The translations under genes were made by a program, and so were the position numbers. The notes beneath the pieces are model-generated. The model did not search any database, was not told the origin of the DNA, and worked only from the letters and a program-made list of their open reading frames with translations. From Saccoglossus kowalevskii (Eukaryota > Hemichordata > Enteropneusta > Harrimaniidae), in assembly GCF_000003605.2 (NCBI RefSeq), contig NW_003133367.1, forward strand, positions 172,525 to 204,719: a DNA stretch of 32,195 nucleotides. Reading direction: 5' to 3'. Every line of letters begins with the position of its first letter. Position 1 is the first letter of the stretch. Below are positions 1 through 12,300 of this stretch, one piece after another.

Positions 1-118
1 TTTTCCAAATATTAATCACGAGACTTTCGAGTAAAAAGAAGTAGAAATTCACATTGCACACAATAAACATTAGCAATCATTAGCCAACACGAAATAGAAC
101 TTCCGGTGTTTCCATATG

Positions 119-124
<6 letters not shown>

Positions 125-162
<38 letters not shown>
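125..162. repeat. (TA)n microsatellite
   Basis: About 19 uninterrupted TA dinucleotides. The apparent Tyr-Ile repeat peptide on the minus strand comes from this repeat and is not a gene. Confidence 0.95.
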
Positions 163-166
<4 letters not shown>

Positions 167-813
167 TCTGTTAGAGGGCGATATAGACCACAATGCATGC
201 AGCCAAGAAGTGATGTCCCCACACGTGACTGCCGACATATATTAGTCTGAGTCAGGTATGGTCTACAATAAACCATTGACATGTTCTGTGGTCACTTGTG
301 AAACATATTAATTTCCATATTAAAATTAATTCTTCAGGCAAGTTGTTCTCTAGTAAATAATTGAATTAAAAACCGTATCACCAGTATGCATATTGGCTAA
401 TTAGTATGCACATCAGCATATTAATACGTGTATTGAATGAATTGTATACACGCGATACCGATAAAACTAAGGCATGGCATGTTATTTTTTTATTATGATA
501 ATTAGACAATCATTTTCTACGGATTAATATCAAATAGTTATCAAATCTCGTACATATGTGCACCAAGCTGACACCAGTTATGGAGTTATGATAATACTTT
601 TTCTAAAAAAAAATATTTTCCTTACAATTAATTAACTGATTAACCTTTTTCTCATATTTAAAAAGTCAAATACAAAGATACGTAACAACACAGATATAGA
701 ACAGTGCAACATGGCGTGAAAGCGAGTTTGCTCACAGTACGTAGCGAAGCGCTTTCGCCGAGTTATGATTTCAAATCTGTTTTCCTGTTTATTTTGTCGT
801 GGTATATTTATCA

Positions 814-853
814 TTTTGATCTCAGACAACTAATAAGTTGTCTGAGTTTTGAT
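814..853. repeat. Perfect 11-bp inverted repeat flanked by 7-bp direct repeats
   Basis: CTCAGACAACT at 821-831 and AGTTGTCTGAG at 836-846 are perfect reverse complements around the 4-nt loop AATA. Both sides carry TTTTGAT (814-820 and 847-853). It looks like a tiny foldback insertion with target-site duplication, or the footprint left by a larger element. It could also form an RNA hairpin. Confidence 0.7.
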
Positions 854-1172
854 AAAAATAAACATCATGTATACATTTTGGTTTCTGAATAATTTATACA
901 ACAGACCCCAAACAAATAAAGTCACATTTCAGCCAGCACATTTTTATTTTAATTAAACACTTTATGTTTAAAACTCTGCAATTATTTTGCCAAACAATTA
1001 TTGATAACATAATCTGCTGTGTAGAATGTTTTGCATCACGTTATACTATTAATAAAATAAATTTAACTATATGCTAAAACTATTTAAACCTAATATATAA
1101 CCATTCATTAGTTTTATATGAAAATATGGCTTTAAAACAATGAAAAAATAGATCTTAACTGAATATCATTAC

Positions 1173-1244
1173 CTGATTGATATCAGCTAGTGTAGTACCA
1201 ACAATCAGTGACAGCAGCAAGACCAGAGACACCAGACGTACCAT
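1173..1244 (-). CDS. First coding exon of a secreted or membrane protein (partial gene, runs off left edge)
   Basis: On the minus strand, ATG at 1244 opens 24 codons encoding MVRLVSLVLLLSLIVGTTLA followed by DINQ, and then a GTAATG donor in phase 0. This is a textbook signal peptide with an n-region Arg, a Leu/Val-rich core and a small-residue cleavage site (TLA). The exon is too short for ORF-length searches. I could not find a convincing second exon between 1172 and the window start, so the body of the gene probably lies to the left. It points away from the lectin gene. The family is unknown. Confidence 0.6.
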
Positions 1245-2729
1245 GATACCGACGATATCAGACACAAGGGAGATCAGAGTGACATAGGAATTACTTGGTA
1301 ACGGTAATGATATTCACAATCAACTATGCACCATATGTCAATTTCGACGCTATAACATTATGATTAAGTCGTGTATAGTTCACGATAAAGACAGTGTAGT
1401 GTTGCTATAGAAACGTAGAAATTACCATCAATGCCGTGTTAAGGAATGTCCTGTCATTTCACGGCCAACACATTAAATCATTGTACTGGTTTTAGGGTTA
1501 TTATAAAGCTATTATTACGCTTATTCATCACGCAAAAACCAGTGACCTCGTGACCCCCAAACAGTTTAGATCACTGTAATATATATATATATATATATAT
1601 ATATATGCTCGAATGCCTTGGAGCGGATAATGAATGGCACCCTCTATAGTTTTGATGATAATTACAGTCACGCGATACCTATATATAGTCAACGGTATTA
1701 AACGCGTTCGAGTCTCGCGGGATTAGAAACCAATCAGTACTTTTGCTACACACCGCTCTCTGGTATTGGTTGATATATATCGACCAAAATCGAATTTTAA
1801 TCACGTTGTCACTAACGTATCTCGTTCGGAATGATATTGTCAGTGCTTAAAATGTGTCGTTATTACCATGCGTTGGAAATATGTGTCCAACGAGAACTAT
1901 TCGACAGATGGACTGAAAATGTGCCATACGTAGACGTAAATTACCCTCCCCCCCCCCACCGTAAACTGTTCCAAATACCATGGTTACACGAGAGTAATTT
2001 AAATACTATTTTGGGGGCAAACAAAGGTCTCGTCGCCCTCTCACTCTCAACGAGAACCTGGCAGCCATTTTTGTCAAGTCAAAGAAAGAATGATTCTTTT
2101 TAGTATTCTGAAGGTTGGAGCGATGTGAGGTGATTACAGTCTTTATTTCATGAGATTAATTATTGTAGTACGGTTCTCATATGCCATGTCCTATAACTTG
2201 TTTTGTTTTGTTTTTAGTGATACATAGTATGTTCAAACCGTGATGATAAACATAAAACTAACTTAGTGGAAGGGCGAGCATTTTTTGTAAAAAAATAGGG
2301 TGTGTAACAACTAATTGATATCATAACAATCGAGCATAATAACTGTTAAACCGCCCTCTATACTGGACAGCGTTGATATGGAATAATACGCTAATCACTT
2401 CACGAGTGAGCGTACTCACGCGTTTCTGTAGTTACTGTGACATCATCAACATGTGTTTATGACACACGTACACCTATGACGCACAGCCCAGCATGACGTC
2501 AATCGACGGAACCTGCTCGGCGTTGGTCTTGGGTGTGGACATCTAATGCATCGTTAGGTCGGGCATTTAGTAGAAACAGTATGAAATATACCATTGTTTG
2601 GAGCGGGTGAATCGTGTAATATGTTACAGGTCCAGGTTATGCCATTTATGCTCGCTATTTTTAGGTAATATAGAATATGCGTTACAATTTTACAGTAAAT
2701 AAATGCTTTTGTTGACAAGTTTTTTACAG
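1245..2729. other. Upstream region of the minus-strand gene; no secure gene
   Basis: This holds the presumed promoter side of the minus-strand signal-peptide gene. I see no clear TATA box there. A 90-codon frame at 1831-2103 on the + strand is interrupted in meaning by a run of ten C bases and has no recognisable domain, so I do not call it. Confidence 0.4.
1579..1606. repeat. (AT)n microsatellite
   Basis: About 14 AT dinucleotides in the stretch upstream of the minus-strand gene. Confidence 0.95.
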
Positions 2730-2967
2730 AATATATGCACGCAAGGTTTTACATGTGGAACCACGACCTGCCCTACTAAACAATAATATATTTCACACTG
2801 TGGTGTTTGTAGATACACTCAAAAAGGGTTATGTAAAAGTTCGTAAATGGGTTCATTGTATTATTGCGAGTCAAACTATTTGCACACACAACACAACATT
2901 CCGGACATATGTTGGTATATCCATTGCTGTTGTAGTATTGTTTATTATGAATACAATTTTATATTAG
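2730..2967 (+). CDS. Candidate terminal exon with a C-terminal hydrophobic segment
   Basis: An acceptor-like tract (GTTTTTTACAG ending at 2729) is followed by 79 open codons and TAG. The end, YVGISIAVVVLFIMNTILY, could be a membrane anchor. I recognise no domain and found no upstream exon to join, so this is only a candidate. It may be chance open sequence in AT-rich DNA. Confidence 0.2.
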
Positions 2968-3930
2968 TCATATATTAAGAATCTATTTGAAATGGTTACT
3001 ATAAGCTTTCTGTCACGAACACCCAGTGGGATGACTAACGTCATATAAAAACATTATCTCAAATGTTGCCCAGACAGAATGGATAAATTAATAACCACTG
3101 TTTTATTTCAGATGGAATGTGCAATTGATTGATGATACAACCTACTGAAATTCATTCCGTGATTGGTCCTGGGCTAGTGCTTTAAGAGAAATACACGTCT
3201 TCATAGGTTATTTAAAAATAAATAGGAATTTTCTGTGTAACCGTAAATATAATAGACAATATATATTTTGAACTATTGATTGGCATCATTTACTGTCACG
3301 TGAATTTACAAACAGGACAAACTCCTAGCATTTACTATGCTGTTACTAGGGCAACTGTTTCAGACGTATAACCTCAGCATGCAACCATATGACTTGACTA
3401 TTCGCTACAACTGTGTTTTGTGTTTTGTGAAAAGCAAACTGGACGAATAAATAATTATGATCTAAGAGCCACTTCAATAAGCTACTTTGTTATTAAAGTA
3501 GAATCACCATGGTAACAAGGAAAAATGCAATCGAAATATTAATACTTTCTCGTTTGAAGAATACTGTCATGTTTATCGAGTAATAAAGTCTATAGAGTGA
3601 CATGGTCTAAGAATATCTAGATCATCGCCATGGAAATGTCAAAAACGAGTAACGTCAATGCTTTTAATGAAAAATTGAGTTTTCATTTGTATGTACTGCT
3701 TTGGTTGTGTCATTGTTATCTATTCAATCAGTTTATAACTTGACAGCGCTATAGCTGTAGGTTGTCGTGGTGTAAATTGTAATGAGAAGTTTATCGATTT
3801 GTTACTTGGAAACAACTACAATTGTTAGTTGAAATAAATAAAACTCATCTTTCCGAATATCCTAGACGTTAGTATTGTATGACGTGGTATGTCTATAACA
3901 CATTTTGTTGAATTTAATATTTAAAAAAAA

Positions 3931-3969
3931 TTATATAAAATACTATATAACAATATTTTATATATATAA
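3931..3969. repeat. AT-rich inverted repeat
   Basis: TTATATAAAATA and its reverse complement TATTTTATATA surround a short spacer. It is probably low-complexity sequence. Confidence 0.4.
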
Positions 3970-4283
3970 ACAGTAATAGTATTAGTCGAATGCATAATAT
4001 TGTAACGTGTTTATTGATTTATTTAGACATTTAGGATGGTTTTTATACCTTTTATCATCCGTAATTTTCTCTCAGAATTGTGCTCAGAGTATATGATTAG
4101 GAAAGGTAAATATGAATGACCAGACTCGGAACTGGAGGTAAAATTAGTACAACATATATTGTTTTTCATTGTGATCATAACAACTTCTATTACAATATTA
4201 ATGTATGCATATGATATTGCCAATATATTGCGAACAAGCACTGGGGACTTATTACGTCTGTGATTTCGATTCGGAGAGTTTAT

Positions 4284-4286
<3 letters not shown>

Positions 4287-4314
<28 letters not shown>
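4287..4314. repeat. Poly(T) run
   Basis: 28 consecutive T bases. It could be the A-tail of a minus-strand retroposed sequence, but no retroposon body is recognisable next to it. Confidence 0.9.
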
Positions 4315-4320
<6 letters not shown>

Positions 4321-6127
4321 CCGCGCTTCACCCACACCATCGTCATGTGCGGCATGCTCAGCAAGTCAGCTGGGAAGCCTAATCTCCGGTGAAAGTTAAT
4401 ACGTTCATTAATTACAATGTAGAAAACGTTTACCGTCAAATCATGTTTGCATAAACAAAGCTACGAACAACGATATCACAATTTTACTCCAAACAAAAAC
4501 ATGTGCACAAATTCACCCATGTCAAAGTAGAATACAATGTGCTTCACGCGTACACTGAATATTTAATTAAAAACAGAATAAAAACAAATTCACTCCTACC
4601 CTAATCCCCTTACATTCATTATGCATCAATAATAATGAAATATTTAAATTATTTATGCATACTGTTTTACATTTCCAATTCAGTTTTTTTTTCTCTATGG
4701 CGTTTTAAAGTATAGGATAATTCAGATATTCAATTCTATCGGGTTTATAAATATATTTGCATAATTATTTGTTGCCATGAAGTGTTCGTGTTTCGAGATT
4801 GTCAAATTATACAACGATGAGTCAACATCAGATGCGATGACCCTTGTAACATATCGCCCGACACATATACATTTAAACAAGATGAATTTCACTTTTAATT
4901 ATCTTGCTGCAAACTGCATGGTTCATCACTTATATTAGGCGATCGTCGTAATATGTTACATAACAAAAATAATTATTAAAGATAGCAAAATGCGCATGTG
5001 CAAAGTGTTGAATTATGAATAGAAGTTCTGTAAAGTACGTTTTAGGTTACAGATAGTTTTGACTATTTTTAGATTGTCAAATGATCGTCGATATTTACTA
5101 AATGTAATCGCCACAGCGACCATAATGTTTTGATGTAAGATTCTTCTATTTCGATGTCGTTTGGTGAGTATGTCAAATGACGCCATCCCAATATTATAAT
5201 AGAGTCGCAATTATGGGCGTTTAGCCGAACATGAACCCGAGAATAGGAATGTCCCGAACGTAGGGGGTGGGTGCTTAGTCGAGCATGGGCGCTGACGCGG
5301 TCGAGTACGGTATATTATCGAACAATTAGTTGCGATACAACCCCCGCATCTCTGCCTATGTATACATTGTCAATTCTAAAAAGGTACAGCGCTTTATACT
5401 AAAATGGTCTCCAAGCGTTTAATAATATCTCTCTCACATAATGACATCTTATAAATATTCCATATAATCGGTTTTTCACCATTCCCACCCAGAGTCTGCG
5501 TGCCCTAGAAAAAATGTGAGTATTGCTATTCCAATATGAATTCCTAATTTATATTACTGTGACTTGTAATTTGTTTTAAATCGTCTGGTGCTTGCTTTCT
5601 TTGTATGATAAACATATTTTAGCTGGCGGCGGTGTTTCAAAAATGATCAATTCCAATGCAAGGGCATGTTTCATTATATTTCAAGTAGACGTTTGCCCTG
5701 ATCAAGCAACACTGTAAATTAACTCAATGAAAATAAAGAAACGTATGCCGCTAGCTTATATAAATATGACGCTACCTTCCGGTACGCTGCCGGAGGAAAC
5801 ATTATTGTTGTCATGGCAGCGGCAGTACAACTTGCTAATCATACCATAGACTATTCATGGTTATATTTACGTCACGGGCAGAAAACAAAGTTACAAAACA
5901 TCAATCGATGAGATTGTTTATACGTATTTCATTATTCCTGTATCTTAGCAACATTTCTGACTGTGATGTGTTACCATTGACGCTTTCCCGTTAATGACAC
6001 CATAAATTACTCGGTGTAACGACTTTGCACTTTTAGTTTTACAAACGTCCGGTGTTGTATTTGTTCTACCAGCACGTACGCATGAGAATAGTAGGCACCA
6101 GGGGAACGCACAGGTGTACAGTGCGAG

Positions 6128-6166
6128 TATAAAAGGTGCAGAGGCAAAACGTAGTCCCATTCACTT
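6128..6166 (+). promoter_or_regulatory. Core promoter: TATA box with initiator-like site
   Basis: TATAAAAG lies at 6128-6135, and a TCACTT initiator-like motif at 6161-6166 sits about 31-35 bp downstream. From there to the ATG at 6272 there is no other ATG, which fits a short 5' UTR of about 110 nt. A sharp TATA promoter suggests inducible or tissue-restricted expression of the lectin gene, but that is inference. The start site itself is not observed. Confidence 0.6.
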
Positions 6167-6271
6167 GCAGTTCGTTCGACACGCGCGCACTTCAGGAAAG
6201 TAGACCCGACCTTAACTCGAGCACGTTGGCACGTTCTAATCGCCTGTGTACGTTAACACGACATCGTAACA

Positions 6272-6325
6272 ATGTGGTTGCAGCATTTTCTGTTCTGGCT
6301 GATAGCCACATCATTTGAATTCAAG
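6272..6325 (+). CDS. Exon 1: signal peptide
   Basis: This exon encodes 18 residues beginning [18 protein letters not shown], a hydrophobic secretory leader. The start codon has A at -3 (AACAATG). The exon ends in phase 0 at an AAG/GTATGT donor. It is the first ATG after the TATA box. The signal peptidase site probably lies near the end of this exon or in the next tiny exon. Confidence 0.85.
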
Positions 6326-9300
6326 GTATGTCGTATGATTATCCCAGGCTCAGCGTTGATTGAATTGCAAGGTTTGTTGTACGTAAGTTGTATACCATTC
6401 GGAAAATGTGATATTTATTTCAAGTGGTTCGAGGAAATACAGGTGCTTTTTTACCTTCGGTAATTCTAGCTTTGAACTGCAAATTGTGTATTTTTTGTAT
6501 TTTGTTACTCACTTTGAAACACTTTTAAAATCTAATCTTTTAAAATAGCGGTTCAGGTATACGTCACTGCACATCCCTCTAGAACCACGACGTGTGCATA
6601 TTCCCATTAGACGGTGTCTGCACGTCTTGCTTTTTAACCATCATGCATCGTTCTGCAAGATAGACTGAATTTTTTATAATTATATTCTTTTTTGTTTATA
6701 ACATTATTAACTAATTTTGGTATATAGTTGATGTATTTTCTTTTGATTTTCAGGTTACAAATGCAGTGGGTAAGTATTCAGATCATTGATATATAACTTT
6801 ATATGTATTCCGTTCTGTGGATATTTAGTACCTCTTAAGTGTATAATTAAGATATGCAAATCACTTTAGAAAAGGATGCGCAAAATAGTGTAAAGTGAAT
6901 TAAACACAAAGAACGATAAAGACTTTCAGTTTTCGACATTGTGAAATTCTTTCGTTTATTTGCAATAATTTGCATACCAATAATAATTTTAATAATTACT
7001 GATTTCACGGGAATATTAATTAGAGACAAAACATAATTTAGTATATTTTCGATATTTTTGTAATTTTATTTGTCTTGAATTAGGACTGAAAAAAGCTGAA
7101 TGAAATTACAAACTATGTAGTGTGTTCAACAACTCATGTATGAACAATAACTTTAATAAATATAATTTTACTTGGTGGAAATTTTGTTTTTCCTTCATAA
7201 AAACAAAAGAATTTAACAATGTCGAAAACCGAAAGTCGTTATCGAAGTGTTATTAAATGGTGATGTACCATCGTGCGACTGAAAAATATCAATTGAAACT
7301 AATCTATTTCATTATTGCACGATTTTTTAGAATAATAATGAGTTGAGCGCATTTCCATTTATATCTTACGTGGCACAGTTTAAACGATACACAGTTCCCA
7401 TTAATGAAAGTAATACTGTGCTACCAGGTCGCACAATGCCTTTACATAATTAAATCACCTGTTTAGTTATTTTCATGTTCAGGCGTTTCCCCACTAAAGA
7501 CAAGGTACCTCATGTTGTCTCTACAGAGGTATTCGACTCGTTTGAGTCACCATGTGCCGAATACAAACTAGTCAATACAAAGAAGAATTACGTTAAAGCC
7601 AGAGCGTTTTGTAAAAACGATGGTGGATTCTTGGCTGAGATAAAAAGCCAAACGGAACAAGATTTCTTAGCAACGATTCTATCAGAAAAGGATGTACGAT
7701 TTGATTATTTGGTTGGTGTAAAAAGTGGATCAAATAAAAAGACTTGGATCTACACAGATGACGTGACACCTGTATGTTACACCAATTGGACACAGGAAGA
7801 GTTTTTGGCTCAACGTCACAAGACAGATGAATGTGTAATCTTGAGGTAAGTAATGTCGATAGTGTTCGTTTTCTAGCTCAAACACAAGCAAACAAACACA
7901 TCGCAGCTTATGTGGTATGTAGTTACCATTTTTTACACCAATCATTCACAGTATTGGGGTTTCATGAGTTTGATTTACTTGAAAATCGAAAGCCTGGTCG
8001 CTTTCAACTTTGCAGGTAAATTCGTTCATTTTATTATTTCATATTTCTGTTTTATGTGAATATCAACACTTATTTATTCAACTTCCTTTACTTGAATATA
8101 TCAGACAGGAACGTGAGAGTTTTGTTTTGTACTAGGATTTTACTTACTTTTTGGGGAATGTAATTGATATTCCCAAGGTTCCCGAAGTTGTTTTCGTTCA
8201 CATTGTCTAGATAATTTGATCAAAAAATCAATCACACAAAAGGTATTTGCTATAACATTTTAATGCATGCAGCTTCATGGGGGATTGTTGGGTTCACGTC
8301 ATTATCGTATTGTTTTATAATCCAAGAATGTATGAGTAGCGAAGGGTATCCGCTCCCAACAAGCATACGTTTAATATTTTGTTTTTAAGCATACGGCATT
8401 TCTAATACATATGTGTATTGCAGCGTGCTTGTATGGACTGCAATAATCGGCTATTGTGATGCCACACAAAAGTGTTAATTTGTCGGGAGTAGTTTTGCGT
8501 CGGTACGTTTGGTGAACAAAAGGTCACGTGATATGTTTTTACAATTGAAAACGTAATTATAATTGTTCGAAAGTATAGTTTCTGAACATTTTAATATGCA
8601 ATATATTATAGCTATAGAAAGAATATAATTGCACTGCGTCCGTTCTAGTGGAACTGGAAGTTTTAGAAAAAATGTATGCGTGTACATTTTCATTCTAGAT
8701 ATGATGAAACAGAAAGACCGAAACGTAATATTTGATTCTATGGGAAGTATATTGATACCAATGTATACAGAGCCACACAATATTTCATTTGTATTTGTTT
8801 TGCCTTAGTGTTATATGACACAGGAGTCTTCATAAAAATCTCAAATTGATCATTGTAGGTTTAAAACATAGAGGATATCTTAAAAGCAGGGAACAAATGA
8901 AAATTACTACACTTCAATTAAATAAACTTGACATTGTAGTGTCATGTTTGCATCATGCTGGCATTTTAACACCACACTGCGAAAACGGAAGCAGGCGTGG
9001 GAACCCACGATGTCATGTTTGCATCATGCTGGCATTTTAACACCACACTGCGAAAACGGAAGCAGGTGTGGGAACCCACGCCGACTCAAATTTCTTTGTT
9101 CTTGCATTACAATTTGTCCACGTAGTGTGAATTCATGTGCCAGAAGGTGTGAACTGACTTCTCGCCAACGCTTAAATGTGGAGGGTGGAGTCTTTTGAAA
9201 ATGGTGGAGGGTGATTAATTATTTTAATATTTCCTTTATTTAATCGAATACTTTTACAATTATTTCAGTTAGTTTAATATTTCCTTAAATGGTGGAAGGT

Positions 9301-12300
9301 GTTTAGTTACTTTAATATTTCCTTTATTTCATCGAATACTTTTACAATTATTTCAGTTATTTTAATATTTCCTTTATTCAATCGAATACTTCTACAATCA
9401 TTTCAGTTATTTTAATATTTCCTTTATTCAATCGAATACTTTTACAATTATTTCAGTTATTTTAATATTTCCTTTATTCAATCGAATACTTCTACAATGA
9501 TTTCAGTTATTTTAATATTTCATTTATTCAATCGAATACTTCTACAATGATTTCAGTTATTTTAATATTTCCTTTATTCAATCTAATACTCTCACAGTTG
9601 GTATTTATTCAACTACTTCGGAGGACGAAGCGACCGCGACGACAACATCTCCTGCAGACGACGCGATCTTGACAACACTACGACGCCGAACTCAACCGCT
9701 ACTGACGCCGACTATATGACGTTTTTAATTTTTTCAGTTCATATTACCTTTTTACTTTTATATTACGTCTTAATTCGCTTGATGTATATTTTAACCCTCT
9801 TTGTGAGACATCCGCTGCTTAGTGGTTCCGGGTCGAACCACAGGAAAAAATACCGATGTCATGTTTGCATCATGCTGGCATTTACCTAAATGAAGGCACC
9901 CAGATGTCCAATTAAACGTCACATTCTTCAGAACGTTTGGACTTCTTTTTTTCTGGAGCTTTCTGACTTCTGGTTTCTATAGATAGCCGTATTGAAAACA
10001 TATACACTTTTCAATCTTTCTGAAATGCTACCATATATTTTTTTAATTGTTTCATCGATGCTTTCTAAAAAAACAAGGTTGGTGAAATAAAAGGTTGTTT
10101 GGAGAGCTGAAACGATTACTCTCAAGCAGCCTGTAAATGCATATTCAAGAACTAGTTAAGGACACAGTTTAGTGAATTAATGTTACATTTTGGCTAATTG
10201 TTGCTTTTTTGGACTGTTTGAAAACTGCTTTTAACTTCTTTTTTTAACGGCTAGCTCGATTACCTTGGCATTTCCTTTACATTACGCATCTTAAACAGTG
10301 GAGCTACATCAGCTTACAGTCCGCTAGTTTGCCTGTGAACACCATAGAACAAGTATAACGTGTTCTGGAACAATGCGGTCATTAAAAACAGTTATTAACT
10401 AAATCTTCTACATTAGTTATCCTTATTTACATAATTGAGGCAAAATCGAATTGCAATACTAGATCTAAATTATCTGAATTCGAATGTGTGTATAATAAAC
10501 ATTATTTAGCAGTTAGGGGCCACGGGTTGAGTTTCACAATGATTCAACGAGGTTTGAAACTAGTCATTTTCTCCCCTGAACGACTGAACGACCGTATAAC
10601 ATTCTTCTGAATCATCACCACCAAATTGATTAGGTTTGTTTGACACATTTTAAGGTGACCATTCCCACTTATGGGCGGTGTTTTACAACAATTTGATGAA
10701 GACGAGATTTTAAACTGAAATCAAGGCTAAATGCACCCTTGGACGCCTGCATAACCTCGGAATTAGCACCCCCAAATTGACACCAACAATTATCTGACAA
10801 ATTTCGCCAGATTAGACCTCCCCAAGTCATCTTTGTCTGTGACATTTATGACGAGTATGGGTGATTAGTAATCATATTTCAAAAGATAATTATGCACGTT
10901 TCAATATATGTATTCAATGTCACTTCTTATAATAATAAAATGTCTTATAATTATATTTATTAAATTGTATTTTTGTTTTCAGTGAAAAATCGGAATTCAA
11001 GTGGGACATTGCGCCTTGTTACAAGAAACGGCGTTTTATTTGTCAATACAAACGCACAAATGGTAAGTTGTTAAATAACATCAGATATATTATTGCGTCA
11101 ATCAACAATTGTCATGTTTTTTTTATGTGAAAGCCAGTCGACGACAATAAAATCGCGGAAAGATTACCGCCGGGACATTTACGCTATCCAGCGATGAAGC
11201 GCTTCGGTCACGTCACGTCACGTCATTGCGGCGTGGACAAATGAAAGAACGGCCGTTCACAGCGTCGATAATGTTTCAATATCTGTATTCGCCCATAATT
11301 AAAAAGTAATATTTTTGATAGATTTATCATAGTCTGAATGTCGAACGACCATACAACCGAATACAGTTGGTTTTATTAAATATACACAATTTTTACCACG
11401 TCATGTTTGACGTCATAGCTATTTGATGATAGCTGGGCATGACTAATAGTTAAGGTGTATTATGTTTACGTGTTACAGCCGACGAGGAATGTGACATTCC
11501 GTCTTACGTGATATGCGATGACATGAACAAATGCATACCAGCGTCTGCCAAATGCGATGATATCATCGACTGCAGTGATGGATCCGATGAAAAAGACTGT
11601 AATGACGTCGTTATGCACCCACCTCGTCCCAGGACAAGTAAGTAAATGCCATTGTACATATTATAAACGACTTAATCTTATCAATTATTATTTGTATATT
11701 ATTGAGTGTTTTTGTGGCGGAATTATTGGGAATTTAAAATCATTAAATTTAAAACATGTGTTGTCATGCGGGGTACACATCAGGATTTCTCTAAAATCCG
11801 ATGTCGGTATAGACTCCATTTATCTAACTCCTTATTTTTTATATTTTTGAATCTATTTTTGTTGCTTAAACTTCTTGTTTAAAACAAAATGGTAGTTAAA
11901 CGAATTGGAGCCTATACCTCGAAATATAAACTTACTGTCTATGTGCAGTGCTATGCGATGATCTGCTGTGTTATGCGGTGCGATGCGGTACTCTTTTATG
12001 CGTTGAGCCGATGTGAGGTGTTGTTCTATGTGTCGCGGTGTTGTGCTGTGCGGTGCCACATAGTCAAAGTACAGTACTGTAGGTGTAGTACTGTGTGAAA
12101 CAATTCACTAGTTATTATTTTCGGTGATGAATTTAATCCATCTAAAAACGTACGATTACTTAATCTCTGAATTTCAAGCATCCAGTATGCGCTGTGTACG
12201 TATTACGTACGTATACGTAGAGTGAAATAACCTCGTTTCTTTTTTTTTATTTACGCTGATGTACAGACGCTGTGTACGGTCCTTACGAAACAAAATGCCA

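Larger units (their letters stand above)
1..1172. other. AT-rich sequence, probable intron of the minus-strand gene
   Basis: This stretch contains a TA microsatellite, a perfect hairpin with flanking direct repeats, and AT-rich sequence. Short open frames near 632-892 overlap on both strands and show no domain or splice support. Confidence 0.4.
2968..6127. other. Intergenic, AT-rich, no gene seen
   Basis: It holds an AT-rich inverted repeat (3931-3969), a run of 28 T (4287-4314), and scattered short open frames without motif or splice support. The frames around the T-run owe their length to poly-Lys or poly-Phe coding by that run. The last few hundred bases are the upstream region of the lectin gene promoter. 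Confidence 0.5.
7846..10982 (+). other. Intron 3 of the lectin gene, with repeats
   Basis: This 3.1-kb intron splits CTLD1 in phase 2. It contains the 71-bp duplication, the 50-bp minisatellite and a third partial copy of the 71-bp unit. The remaining sequence is AT-rich with no other recognisable feature. Confidence 0.85.

Noticed and set aside
1831-2103. 90-codon + strand frame
   Set aside because: It crosses a run of ten C and has no recognisable domain, splice pattern or signal peptide.
4023-4439. 138-codon minus-strand frame with poly-Lys
   Set aside because: Its length depends on the 28-base T run. There is no domain, and the opposite strand is also open across the run.
7475-7526. Starting lectin exon 3 at 7475 or at the acceptor ending 7482
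   Set aside because: The acceptor at 7482 would need an incoming phase of 2. Exon 1 gives phase 0 and exon 2 gives phase 1. The acceptor at 7526 (GTTGTCTCTACAG) fits phase 1 exactly.
9786-9842. tRNA-derived SINE suggested by GGTTCCGGGTCGAACCAC
   Set aside because: The B-box-like text has no A box at the proper distance and no cloverleaf could be drawn.
11853-12098. Overlapping open frames on both strands
   Set aside because: The sequence is a degenerate TGCGATGCGGTG low-complexity stretch. Both frames are compositional.
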